NCBI GenBank assembly: GCA_023419175.1
Contig: JAEZYG010000067.1
Span: forward strand, 1 to 14,525
Length of the DNA stretch: 14,525 nt
Reading direction: 5' to 3'
DNA from: Actinomycetes bacterium
GTDB lineage: Bacteria; Actinomycetota; Actinomycetes; Propionibacteriales; Propionibacteriaceae
The translations under genes were made by a program, and so were the position numbers. Below the pieces are notes generated by a model. The model was given only the letters and a program-made list of their open reading frames with translations. It was not told where the DNA came from and did not search any database. Each line of letters opens with the position of its first letter. Within the stretch, counting starts at the first letter, position 1. Below are positions 1 to 7,272 of this stretch, one piece after another.

Positions 1-3000
1 GCTGGAACCCTCCATGGAGCTTTACAGGCTGGAGCTTTGTCCACCACTTTCACCGCTTCACAAGGCTTGCTCTTGATGATCCCCAATATGTATAAGATCG
101 CTGGGGAGCTGACGAGCACCGTCATGCATGTGGCGGCACGCTCTCTCGCCGCTCAAGGTCTGTCGATCTTCGGCGATCATCAAGACGTCATGGCGGCAAG
201 ACAGACCGGATGGGCGATGCTTGCTTCTGCAAGCGTCCAGGAATGTCATGACAATGCCCTGATCGCTCAGGCAGCGACACTGCACTCACGTGTTCCTTTC
301 GTCCACTTCTTCGACGGTTTCCGCACCAGCCATGAGCTCAATACCTGTCAGATGCTCACCGATGAGCAGCTGAAAGCTATGATCCCCGATGAATTGGTGC
401 GCGCTCATCGAGCCAGAGCTCTCTCCCCTGAACACCCCTTCATCAGAGGAACGGCTCAAAATCCCGATGTTTACTTCCAAGGACGCGAATCGTCCAATCT
501 CATCTACCGCGACACACCAACGATCGTCCAGCAGATGATGGATCGCTTTGCCACCCTCACCTCTCGCCGCTATCACCTGGTCGATTATGTGGGAGCTAAA
601 GATGCTGAACGCGTTGTCATCGTCATGGGATCCGGTGTCGAGGTCGTCGAGCAGGCTGTCGACTATCTGATCAAACGCGGTGAAAAAGTCGGTATGTTGA
701 TCGTCCGCCTCTACCGTCCTTTCCCCACCGAACAGCTTTTGAATGCTATCCCCTCCACGGCGACCAAGATTGCTGTTCTCGACCGGACGAAAGAGCCTGG
801 ATCCAATGGAGAGCCTCTCTATCTGGATGTGAGCGCCGCTATCGCCGAGGCGGTAGCCGATGGACATCGCTCAATGCCGAAGATCATCGGTGGACGTTAC
901 GGTCTGTCCAGCAAGGATTTCACCCCGGCAATGGCTTTGGCGATTTTTGACGAATTGAATCGTCCAAATCCACGTCCTCGTTTCACCGTCGGAATCCGCG
1001 ATGACGTGACTCTCCTATCGCTGGATTACGACCCGACGATCGACCTTGAAGATCCGCAGACAAAACGCGCAGTCTTCTACGGTATGGGATCTGACGGAAC
1101 GGTGGGCGCCAATAAGAATACGATCAAGATCCTCGGATCTGATCCGTCCACCTATGCTCAAGGCTATTTCGTCTACGATTCCAAGAAATCCGGTTCCCGC
1201 ACCACCAGCCATCTGCGTTTCGGCCCTTCACCGATTAAAGCTCCCTATCTGGTGAACAAAGCGGGATTCATCGGCTGCCATCACTGGTCAATTTTGGAGC
1301 GTATAGATGTGCTCGAATGCGCCCGTGCCGCCCGCTATGACTCCGAGGGGAAACGTATCGATGGGACGACCCTGCTCATCAACTCCCCCTTTGAGGCAGA
1401 TCAGGTCTGGCAGCACCTTCCCGCACCCATGCAGCAACGCATTATCGATCTCGATGTCGAAGTATGGACGATCAATGCCAACGAAGTAGCGCGCACAGCG
1501 GGGCTGGGTGGACGCACCAATACCGTCTTGCAAACATGCTATTTCTATATCTCTGGCGTTCTGCCACGCGAAGAGGCGATCGTCAAAATTAAAGAGGCGA
1601 TCACCAAGACCTATTCCAAGAAGTCGGCGGAGATCGTGAGGAAAAATCACGTAGCTGTCGATCAATCTGTCGAGCATCTGCACCGTCTTGAGATTCCCAC
1701 GACGGTCACCAGCACCCATGGCTATCTCAAACCCGTGCCCGACAATGCCCCAGATTTCGTTAAAGATGTCACGGCAACCATGCTGATCGATAAGGGAGAT
1801 CAGCTTCCAGTCTCGAAGGTTCCTATCGACGGTTCTTATCCGAGTGGAACCACCCGATATGAGAAGCGCAATATCTCAGACATCATCGCCGTATGGGATC
1901 CCGAAACCTGTATTCAATGCGGTAATTGTTCCTTCGTCTGCCCCCATGCAGTTCTGCGAGCCAAACACTATTCTCCAGAACATCTGGACGGCGCTCCTGA
2001 TTCCTTTGAATCAGCTCCCCTGGACGCCGCTGGTCTGCCTCATACACGCTATACCCTTCAGGTTTACGCCGAAGATTGCACGGGATGCGGATTATGCGTT
2101 GAAGCGTGTCCGGTGAACCCCATCGGACAACCCACGCGCAAGGCGATCAATCTCGCCCCAGTTCTCGACCGCGCCGATCAGCGGGCGAACGTGGAATTCT
2201 TTGAAACGATTCCTCGTCCAAGACGTAGCCGTATCAATTACGGCTCAGTGCGAGGCGTTCAATTCCTCACACCTTTGTTTGAATTCTCTGGAGCCTGTTC
2301 GGGATGCGGAGAAACTCCATATTTGAAATTGCTAACCCAGCTTTTCGGAGATCGTCTCCAAGTTGCCAATGCCACCGGATGCTCATCTATCTACGGCGGG
2401 AATTTACCGACGACTCCGTGGGCTAAAAACGATGAGGGTCGCGGACCTGCCTGGTCCAATTCCCTTTTTGAGGATAACGCGGAATTCGGCTTGGGAATGC
2501 GTCTTGCCGCCGATCTCCATTCTCAGCTTGCCCGCACCCGTCTCGAACAATTGCGTGAAACGATTGCCGATGACGAGCTGATAGATGGCCTACTCTACGG
2601 ATCCCAGCAAACGATGCACGAGCTCAGATTGCAATATCGTCGCCAGGAGCGTTTGAAAGAACGTCTCAATGAGCTTGAAGGTCCTCTCGTGGAGGATTTG
2701 AAATCGGTAGCCGATCACCTTTTGCGCCGCTCTGTATGGATCGTCGGCGGTGATGGCTGGGCTTACGACATCGGCTCAGCTGGTCTCGATCACGTTCTTG
2801 CTTCAGGACGTAACGTCAATATTTTGGTCATGGATACCGAGGTCTATTCCAATACAGGTGGACAATCTTCAAAGTCCACTCCCTTGGGAGCTGTGGCGAA
2901 ATTCGCAACTGCTGGCAAGACGACCAATAAGAAAGATTTGGCAATGCAAGCGGTCGCCTATGGACATGTCTATGTGGCTCGCGTCGCTTTGGGAGCCGAT

Positions 3001-3411
3001 CCTCAGCAGACTTTGAAGGCTTTCCGTGAAGCGGAAGCCTATGACGGGCCGAGTTTGATTATCGCCTATAGCCACTGCATCAGCCACGGTATCGATATGA
3101 GACGTGGTTTGGAACAGCAATATAAGGCGGTTGCCAGCGGACATTGGCCCCTCATGCGTTTCAACCCGGTTCTGCGCGAGGAGGGAAAGAATCCATTCAT
3201 GTTGGATTCACCTCGCCCGCGTATCTCCTTGAAGGAGTATCGAGAATCGGAATTGCGCTACAAGATGTTGGCTGCCGCCGACCCGGACGAAGCTGAACGC
3301 CTGCTCGAAATCGGTCAGCAACATATCTTGCGTCGCTATGCCGAATATGAACAGATGGCAGCTCGTCCGGCGGAAATGTTCAGCGCTGACGCCCGCAGTA
3401 AGGAGAACTGA
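1..3411 (+). CDS. nifJ: Pyruvate:ferredoxin (flavodoxin) oxidoreductase, 5' truncated by the window edge
   Basis: Single-chain PFOR, which oxidatively decarboxylates pyruvate with CoA to acetyl-CoA and CO2 and reduces ferredoxin or flavodoxin in the cytoplasm. The reading frame is open from base 1 and the first codons (HGALQAGAL, then FTASQGLLLMIPNMYK) already match the thiamine-pyrophosphate domain I, so roughly the first 65-70 residues lie outside the window; full length would be about 1200 residues. Visible in order: domain I and II, the gamma-type domain, two CxxCxxCxxxCP ferredoxin motifs (codons 1909-1944 and 2077-2112), then the C-terminal TPP/proximal-cluster domain with CSGCGE, GCSSIYGGN, GDGWAYDIG (from 2746), YSNTGGQ, and the late Cys in IAYSHC. 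All four proximal-cluster cysteines are therefore present. It ends TGA one base before the next gene, with which it surely forms an operon. Identification is very secure; the electron acceptor is not determinable. Confidence 0.97.
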   Translation, partial: AGTLHGALQAGALSTTFTASQGLLLMIPNMYKIAGELTSTVMHVAARSLAAQGLSIFGDHQDVMAARQTGWAMLASASVQECHDNALIAQAATLHSRVPFVHFFDGFRTSHELNTCQMLTDEQLKAMIPDELVRAHRARALSPEHPFIRGTAQNPDVYFQGRESSNLIYRDTPTIVQQMMDRFATLTSRRYHLVDYVGAKDAERVVIVMGSGVEVVEQAVDYLIKRGEKVGMLIVRLYRPFPTEQLLNAIPSTATKIAVLDRTKEPGSNGEPLYLDVSAAIAEAVADGHRSMPKIIGGRYGLSSKDFTPAMALAIFDELNRPNPRPRFTVGIRDDVTLLSLDYDPTIDLEDPQTKRAVFYGMGSDGTVGANKNTIKILGSDPSTYAQGYFVYDSKKSGSRTTSHLRFGPSPIKAPYLVNKAGFIGCHHWSILERIDVLECARAARYDSEGKRIDGTTLLINSPFEADQVWQHLPAPMQQRIIDLDVEVWTINANEVARTAGLGGRTNTVLQTCYFYISGVLPREEAIVKIKEAITKTYSKKSAEIVRKNHVAVDQSVEHLHRLEIPTTVTSTHGYLKPVPDNAPDFVKDVTATMLIDKGDQLPVSKVPIDGSYPSGTTRYEKRNISDIIAVWDPETCIQCGNCSFVCPHAVLRAKHYSPEHLDGAPDSFESAPLDAAGLPHTRYTLQVYAEDCTGCGLCVEACPVNPIGQPTRKAINLAPVLDRADQRANVEFFETIPRPRRSRINYGSVRGVQFLTPLFEFSGACSGCGETPYLKLLTQLFGDRLQVANATGCSSIYGGNLPTTPWAKNDEGRGPAWSNSLFEDNAEFGLGMRLAADLHSQLARTRLEQLRETIADDELIDGLLYGSQQTMHELRLQYRRQERLKERLNELEGPLVEDLKSVADHLLRRSVWIVGGDGWAYDIGSAGLDHVLASGRNVNILVMDTEVYSNTGGQSSKSTPLGAVAKFATAGKTTNKKDLAMQAVAYGHVYVARVALGADPQQTLKAFREAEAYDGPSLIIAYSHCISHGIDMRRGLEQQYKAVASGHWPLMRFNPVLREEGKNPFMLDSPRPRISLKEYRESELRYKMLAAADPDEAERLLEIGQQHILRRYAEYEQMAARPAEMFSADARSKEN
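3400..3405 (+). promoter_or_regulatory. Ribosome binding site AAGGAG within the nifJ 3' end
   Basis: AAGGAG lies in the last codons of nifJ, seven bases before ATG 3413. It fixes the start of the dihydroorotate-dehydrogenase-like gene and indicates translational coupling to nifJ. Confidence 0.8.
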
Positions 3412-3412
3412 C

Positions 3413-4582
3413 ATGTCACCACGTTTTGATTCTGAGGCTTTGCGCGCTGCGGCTGAATCGGCTGCCCGTAAATCTCAGATGGGCTCGAATGCTACCGACC
3501 AATTAGCTCCTCACGGGTCGATCATCGTAGACGATCACCGCACCTCAAGCGACCCTCAGGACTTGACGACGACTTATATGGGCTTGTCCTTGGCAAATCC
3601 TCTGGTAGCTTCGGCTGGCCCTTTGAGTCAAAATATCGACGGCATCCGCTCCCTCTCAGAAGCGGGAGTGGGCGCTATCGTTCTGTTCTCTTTGTTTGAA
3701 GAGCAGATCCGCCACGAACAGCGCAGAGCTCTCGAACAGTTGGAAGTCGCCTCAGAAAGTTTCGCCGAGGCTTTGAGCTATTTCCCGATTAAAGCAGCTA
3801 ATACCTCTGGTTTGGTGCGTTCCTATCTGGATCTAGTGGAAAAGGCCACCTGTGAAATCTCCACTCCTATCATCGCCTCTCTTAACGGCTCTGTCCAAGG
3901 AGAATGGACTCAATGCGCCCATCAACTTCAAGAGGCTGGAGCGGCGGGACTTGAGCTCAACGTCTACTATGTTCCCGGCACCATTGAAGCGGATGGACGA
4001 GAAACCGAGCAGCGTTATCTCGATATTTTGGCGGATGTGAAATCGCAGGTGACGATTCCTGTGGCGATGAAGATGTCTCCTTATCTGTCCAGTTTTGGAC
4101 AGATGGCTCATCGTCTAGATGAGGCGGGAGCAGATGGTCTGGTGCTTTTTAACCGCTATCTTCAACCCGATATCGATTTGGATCGCATGGAGATGGTCAG
4201 CGGTTTTGAACTGAGCACACCTCAAGAAGGACGTCTTCCGCGTTCGTGGATAGCCGCTTTATACTCCCGCCTCAACGCCTCTTTGGCTGGGACAAGCGGG
4301 GTTGAGACAGTCGATGATGTGGTGAAATATCTCGCTGCTGGAGCCGATGTGGTCATGGCGACATCTGCCCTTATCCGTCATGGAGCTGATTACGCTTCGC
4401 AGCTTATAGACGGCGTATCCGCATGGCTGAAGCGACGCCAAATGAGTCTTAGTCAGTTACGCGGCATTTTGGCCATTCCCAGCGATGTAGATGCTGAAAG
4501 CTATCGTCGCGAAGGCTATGTTTCAGGATTGGAACGGGCGAAAGGGCTCTATGCACGTACATTAGAGGAGCGCTATCGCTAA
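3413..4582 (+). CDS. Dihydroorotate dehydrogenase-like flavoprotein
   Basis: A 389-residue TIM-barrel protein of the dihydroorotate dehydrogenase-like family that commonly sits beside nifJ. Family signatures are LSLANPLVASAGPLS (about residues 58-72), PIIASLNGS, ELNVYYVPGT (about 181-190), PVAMKMSPYLS, GLVLFNRYLQPDIDL and a C-terminal phosphate-binding TSGVETVDDV...GADVVMATSAL for FMN. Its physiological substrate is not established to my knowledge; genuine pyrimidine synthesis is doubtful because it lies with a pyruvate oxidoreductase rather than pyr genes, and a flavin-dependent redox role linked to ferredoxin is an inference. The ATG at 3413 is chosen because AAGGAG (3400-3405) sits seven bases upstream and the start follows the nifJ stop by one base; the frame extends upstream to 3338 inside nifJ without such support. 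About 48 residues precede the usual family start near DLTTTYMGLS, an uncommon charged, low-complexity extension. Confidence 0.9.
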   Translation: MSPRFDSEALRAAAESAARKSQMGSNATDQLAPHGSIIVDDHRTSSDPQDLTTTYMGLSLANPLVASAGPLSQNIDGIRSLSEAGVGAIVLFSLFEEQIRHEQRRALEQLEVASESFAEALSYFPIKAANTSGLVRSYLDLVEKATCEISTPIIASLNGSVQGEWTQCAHQLQEAGAAGLELNVYYVPGTIEADGRETEQRYLDILADVKSQVTIPVAMKMSPYLSSFGQMAHRLDEAGADGLVLFNRYLQPDIDLDRMEMVSGFELSTPQEGRLPRSWIAALYSRLNASLAGTSGVETVDDVVKYLAAGADVVMATSALIRHGADYASQLIDGVSAWLKRRQMSLSQLRGILAIPSDVDAESYRREGYVSGLERAKGLYARTLEERYR

Positions 4583-4593
4583 AGAGACATCAC

Positions 4594-4613
4594 GTGAGCT
4601 AAGGCCGGCTCAC
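4594..4613. terminator. Hairpin at the convergent junction of the DHOD-like and lacI-family genes
   Basis: GTGAGC (4594-4599) pairs with GCTCAC (4608-4613) around an eight-base loop. It lies 11 bases after the DHOD-like stop and its right arm overlaps the stop codon of the converging regulator gene (TAG, 4613-4615, - strand). No clear run of T follows on either strand, so a factor-independent terminator is only a possibility. Position between two converging genes is the main argument. Confidence 0.4.
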
Positions 4614-5662
4614 TAGATGGTGCGTCCACGGATCAGATCACCGATAAAGCGTTCCTGGACGATCTCCATCTGTTGATCGGGATGGCGGATAGCCTGACAC
4701 ATATGCTCGACTGCCCGTTCACATACCTGTTCGAGAGGAACCCGCACCGTCGTCAGTCCGCTCACCTGAGTCGCCTGCCCCAGTCCATCTAATCCCGTCA
4801 CGGCGAGATCTTCGGGAATTGAAATTCCATGTTTTTGAGCGAAGATCATGAAACGCAAAGCCCGTCTGTCATTGGGGAACATGAGAGCTGTGAACTGACG
4901 CTGGCGGATACCTTCGATGACGCGCTGTCCAAGTGCGTCCGCGTCGTTAATCAGAGCTTTCCCTTCGATAGGGATTATTTGTACTCCAAGTTCGCTGAGA
5001 GTATGAGCGATGGCACGAGCGCGCAAAGCCTCTGTGGACGATTCGCTGACCTCAGTCGTCACGACAGCTACCTGACGGTGACCAGCTTCTACCACCGCTT
5101 TAGCGATCATCTCTCCATGAACCTGCTCATCATAGGCAAAATTGCACAGGCCTTCCGCACTTTCCGGACGCGGAAGAACGATGGTCGGCATCTGGGAGGC
5201 AACCGGGACGATATCGGCGCTGTCGATCAGACCAGAGCAGACGAAAATGCCGCCTGGACGCAAGCTGAGTAGGCGTCGCAGATGTCCAGCTTCCCCGTCT
5301 CCAAAATGACGTCGTCCAGCCGACATGGTGGTAACGAAAAGCTGGCGGGCGTGTAGATTGTCGAGCAGACAGTCATGAAGATAGCCATACGCGGGATTCA
5401 TCGTTTCGCGTAGCAACAATCCAACAGTCGTTGAGGTTTTCATCGCCAGCTGTGTGGCCGCCGCATTGCGCACATATCCGAGACGATGAGCGGCCTCCAA
5501 GACTCTGTCACGGGTGGATTCTTTGACGATTTCAGTATCACCCGAAAGGACGCGAGAGACGGTGGCACGCGAGATTCCCGCCTCTTGAGCCACCATCTCC
5601 ATATTGACACGCAAAGACGACTGAGCCATCGTTCCCATTCTTTTCGACGCTGTAACCGTCAT
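4613..5662 (-). CDS. LacI-family transcriptional regulator, probable repressor of the ugp-like operon
   Basis: A 349-residue cytoplasmic DNA-binding regulator. The N-terminal helix-turn-helix is clear (about residues 19-40: VNMEMVAQEAGISRATVSRVL), followed by SGDTEIVKESTRDRV and a hinge helix around residues 64-75 (AAATQLAMK) whose leucine is the one LacI proteins wedge into a central CpG of the operator. The remainder is a periplasmic-binding-protein-like effector domain (VGLLL, VTGLDGLGQATQVSGLTTVRVP, family-typical). It is the last gene of the six-gene - strand unit, 38 bases after the GDPD-family gene, so its level should follow that of the operon. The CpG-centred palindrome at 10482-10499 is the natural operator candidate. 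The ATG at 5662 is preceded by AAGAG nine bases upstream; ATGs at residues 9 and 12 are alternatives. The effector is unknown; a sugar-phosphate or phosphodiester product is a guess from context. Confidence 0.93.
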   Translation of the reverse strand: MTVTASKRMGTMAQSSLRVNMEMVAQEAGISRATVSRVLSGDTEIVKESTRDRVLEAAHRLGYVRNAAATQLAMKTSTTVGLLLRETMNPAYGYLHDCLLDNLHARQLFVTTMSAGRRHFGDGEAGHLRRLLSLRPGGIFVCSGLIDSADIVPVASQMPTIVLPRPESAEGLCNFAYDEQVHGEMIAKAVVEAGHRQVAVVTTEVSESSTEALRARAIAHTLSELGVQIIPIEGKALINDADALGQRVIEGIRQRQFTALMFPNDRRALRFMIFAQKHGISIPEDLAVTGLDGLGQATQVSGLTTVRVPLEQVCERAVEHMCQAIRHPDQQMEIVQERFIGDLIRGRTI

Positions 5663-5700
5663 GATTTTATACTCTTGACAGCGTCTGGCTCATAGTCTCC

Positions 5701-6534
5701 TTATCCTCGTAAGGTAGCGAAATGAGAACGAGCAAGAGCTGGCCAATCGGTCTGAATGATATCTGCTCCCAGCTCGTAGAGACGTCCCCACCCACAGGCG
5801 GGATCATCCATGATAGAAGTCATATCGTCATAGCCCGCGCAGAGCGCAGTGGGATTTTCCAGATTGATCGCATTGAGCCATACGGCGATCCCACGGCTTT
5901 TTATCTTTTCAATGATCCCCTCGCTCAACATGGGGTCATCTTTTCGACCGGTAACGATCTCAATTGCCTCTAGACGCCAGTCAAGCTCGAGAAAGGTCTC
6001 GACCTGATCGATACTATGAGCCACTCCCATGAAGGGGAAATTCACATTGGCTTGCCGAAAAGCGTTGAGTTGCTCATCTCGACATAGACATTTCACCAGT
6101 AGATAATCGGGATCGGCCATTGCACCAAGCTCTGTTAAGAATCCATCTCCCCAGTAGCGATAGGAACGATCCACGTTGACCATCACCTGCGGAAGCTGAG
6201 CGAGGGTGTCAGCGAAACGCTCCACGATGCCACAGTCAAAGACATTCTCGTGCTCCCAGTAACGCAGAGCATCGATCTCAGCTGAGGTCATCTCAGTAAG
6301 CCGTCGATCCGTAGACACCAGCCGAGGCTCATAGCTGTCATGAAAAGTGTAGTAGACGCCATCGAGAGAGCGGGCAACGTCGAGCTCGATGATATCGGCT
6401 CCGCTGGCAAGTCCTGCCCGCGCGGCGCGGACGGTATTGGGCGGGATGACGCCTCCGGGGAGACCTCGATGGGCGGCGATTAACGGCCGCCCCTGCCTGC
6501 GGATGCTGTCCACATAATCGGAAAAGATGGTCAT
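5701..6534 (-). CDS. Divergent glycerophosphodiester phosphodiesterase (GDPD) family protein
   Basis: About 277 residues, TIM-barrel GDPD/PI-PLC-like fold, no signal peptide or membrane segment, so cytoplasmic. Numbered from an upstream in-frame GTG (6546), it shows H26-R27 (AAHRG), PPNT near 35-38, the metal-binding E54-x-D56 (IIELDV), the second catalytic His in FHD (69-70), K152 (LLVK) and a C-terminal IIQTDWP. The family normally hydrolyses deacylated phospholipids such as glycerophosphocholine to glycerol-3-phosphate plus alcohol. Two departures are visible: PENT is PPNT, and the usual metal-ligand strand IEIK reads VNVD (N124, D126). This points to a subfamily with altered specificity. 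It sits between a 2H phosphoesterase gene (42 bases upstream) and the regulator gene, in the transporter operon. The ATG at 6534 is preferred over the GTG at 6546, whose ribosome site would touch the start; neither site is strong. Confidence 0.88.
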   Translation of the reverse strand: MTIFSDYVDSIRRQGRPLIAAHRGLPGGVIPPNTVRAARAGLASGADIIELDVARSLDGVYYTFHDSYEPRLVSTDRRLTEMTSAEIDALRYWEHENVFDCGIVERFADTLAQLPQVMVNVDRSYRYWGDGFLTELGAMADPDYLLVKCLCRDEQLNAFRQANVNFPFMGVAHSIDQVETFLELDWRLEAIEIVTGRKDDPMLSEGIIEKIKSRGIAVWLNAINLENPTALCAGYDDMTSIMDDPACGWGRLYELGADIIQTDWPALARSHFATLRG

Positions 6535-6576
6535 GTATCCGTTCACTCTTTCAGATGACTGTTTTCTATTGGGTGC

Positions 6577-7272
6577 TCATGCGAGCTTCCATGTCTTGAT
6601 AGGGAAGAATTCAAATTCGTCCCAGTAATCTGTCGACCAGGAACGCGATGCGAAACGATAGAGGCTCACCGTGTCACAATCCACCTCGGTGCGATCGGCA
6701 TAGCCGAGCTCTATCAGCATCTGTTCAAGGCGTTTGACGTCTGATAGCCGCTGAGCTCCATCGTGCCCGACAACGGTGAGATGGGGACGGAAAGTGGTAG
6801 CACTGATGCGACGATGCCGTTCGACAAAGCGATCCGTATCGTGGAAAATCCGCATAGGAGCGATAGCTTCCACGACATCTCCCACCAAAGCGGCGATATC
6901 GTTTCCGTCACGGTCATCAAAACGCCACGCCAGATAGCCGCCTTGAGAGGCTGAGAATTCCCGCAGACGTAAGCGCTGAATAGGGTGCGAACGCATCACC
7001 TTATCCAGGTGATATACCAGATGATCTTCCCTCTCACTTATCTGAGAAGTGCGCACCTGTTCATATCTCATCGGCTCACCATCGATAGCAATAGAACCGA
7101 CGAGGGTGATATGTGGCGGGTACACCAGGGCGGCTGTCAAAGCGTAGTGGTGCTTGGCGATGAGCATCGCTTGAATAGCCGCCTCGACGAGGCGCGCATC
7201 GGGAATAAGAAAAATCCCGTAGCGCACCTCGTCTTTCACAGATTGCTCAGCGTTGGCTGGCAGCGCGGTCAT
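6577..7272 (-). CDS. 2H phosphoesterase superfamily protein (2'-5' RNA ligase/cyclic phosphodiesterase-like)
   Basis: A 231-residue cytoplasmic protein with the two hallmark HxT motifs of the 2H superfamily: PPHITLVG (His54, Thr56) and RPHLTVVG (His164, Thr166), each on a hydrophobic strand and about 110 residues apart. Such enzymes open 2',3'-cyclic or 1,2-cyclic phosphates, or act on RNA ends. No RNA-repair gene is near; instead it is embedded between the transporter and the GDPD-family gene, so a small-molecule cyclic phosphate is the more likely substrate (inference). The start at 7272 lies 26 bases inside the end of ugpB but has a good ribosome site, AAGGAA at 7277-7282, whereas the in-frame GTG at 7239, just after the ugpB stop, has none. 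Overlap suggests translational coupling with the binding protein. Superfamily assignment is firm; substrate is unknown. Confidence 0.85.
   Translation of the reverse strand: MTALPANAEQSVKDEVRYGIFLIPDARLVEAAIQAMLIAKHHYALTAALVYPPHITLVGSIAIDGEPMRYEQVRTSQISEREDHLVYHLDKVMRSHPIQRLRLREFSASQGGYLAWRFDDRDGNDIAALVGDVVEAIAPMRIFHDTDRFVERHRRISATTFRPHLTVVGHDGAQRLSDVKRLEQMLIELGYADRTEVDCDTVSLYRFASRSWSTDYWDEFEFFPIKTWKLA

Noticed and set aside
37..39. TTG as the start of nifJ
   Set aside because: The same frame is open to base 1 and the codons before 37 encode residues conserved in the family (HGALQAG), so this is an internal Leu of a gene cut by the window edge.
286..867. 193-codon antisense frame inside nifJ
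   Set aside because: No recognisable domain, no ribosome site seen, and it opposes a strongly conserved coding sequence; a shadow frame.
3338..3412. Upstream start for the DHOD-like gene at 3338
   Set aside because: It lies in another frame of nifJ with no ribosome site; ATG 3413 has AAGGAG at good spacing.
5666..5671. TATAAA just upstream of the lacI-family start as a separate (leaderless) promoter
   Set aside because: No acceptable -35 at 16-18 bases, and the start point would fall on the ATG; the gene is adequately explained as the last gene of the operon.
5675..5680. Consensus TTGACA on the + strand between the lacI-family and GDPD-family genes
   Set aside because: No matching -10 follows and it would transcribe antisense into the GDPD-family gene.
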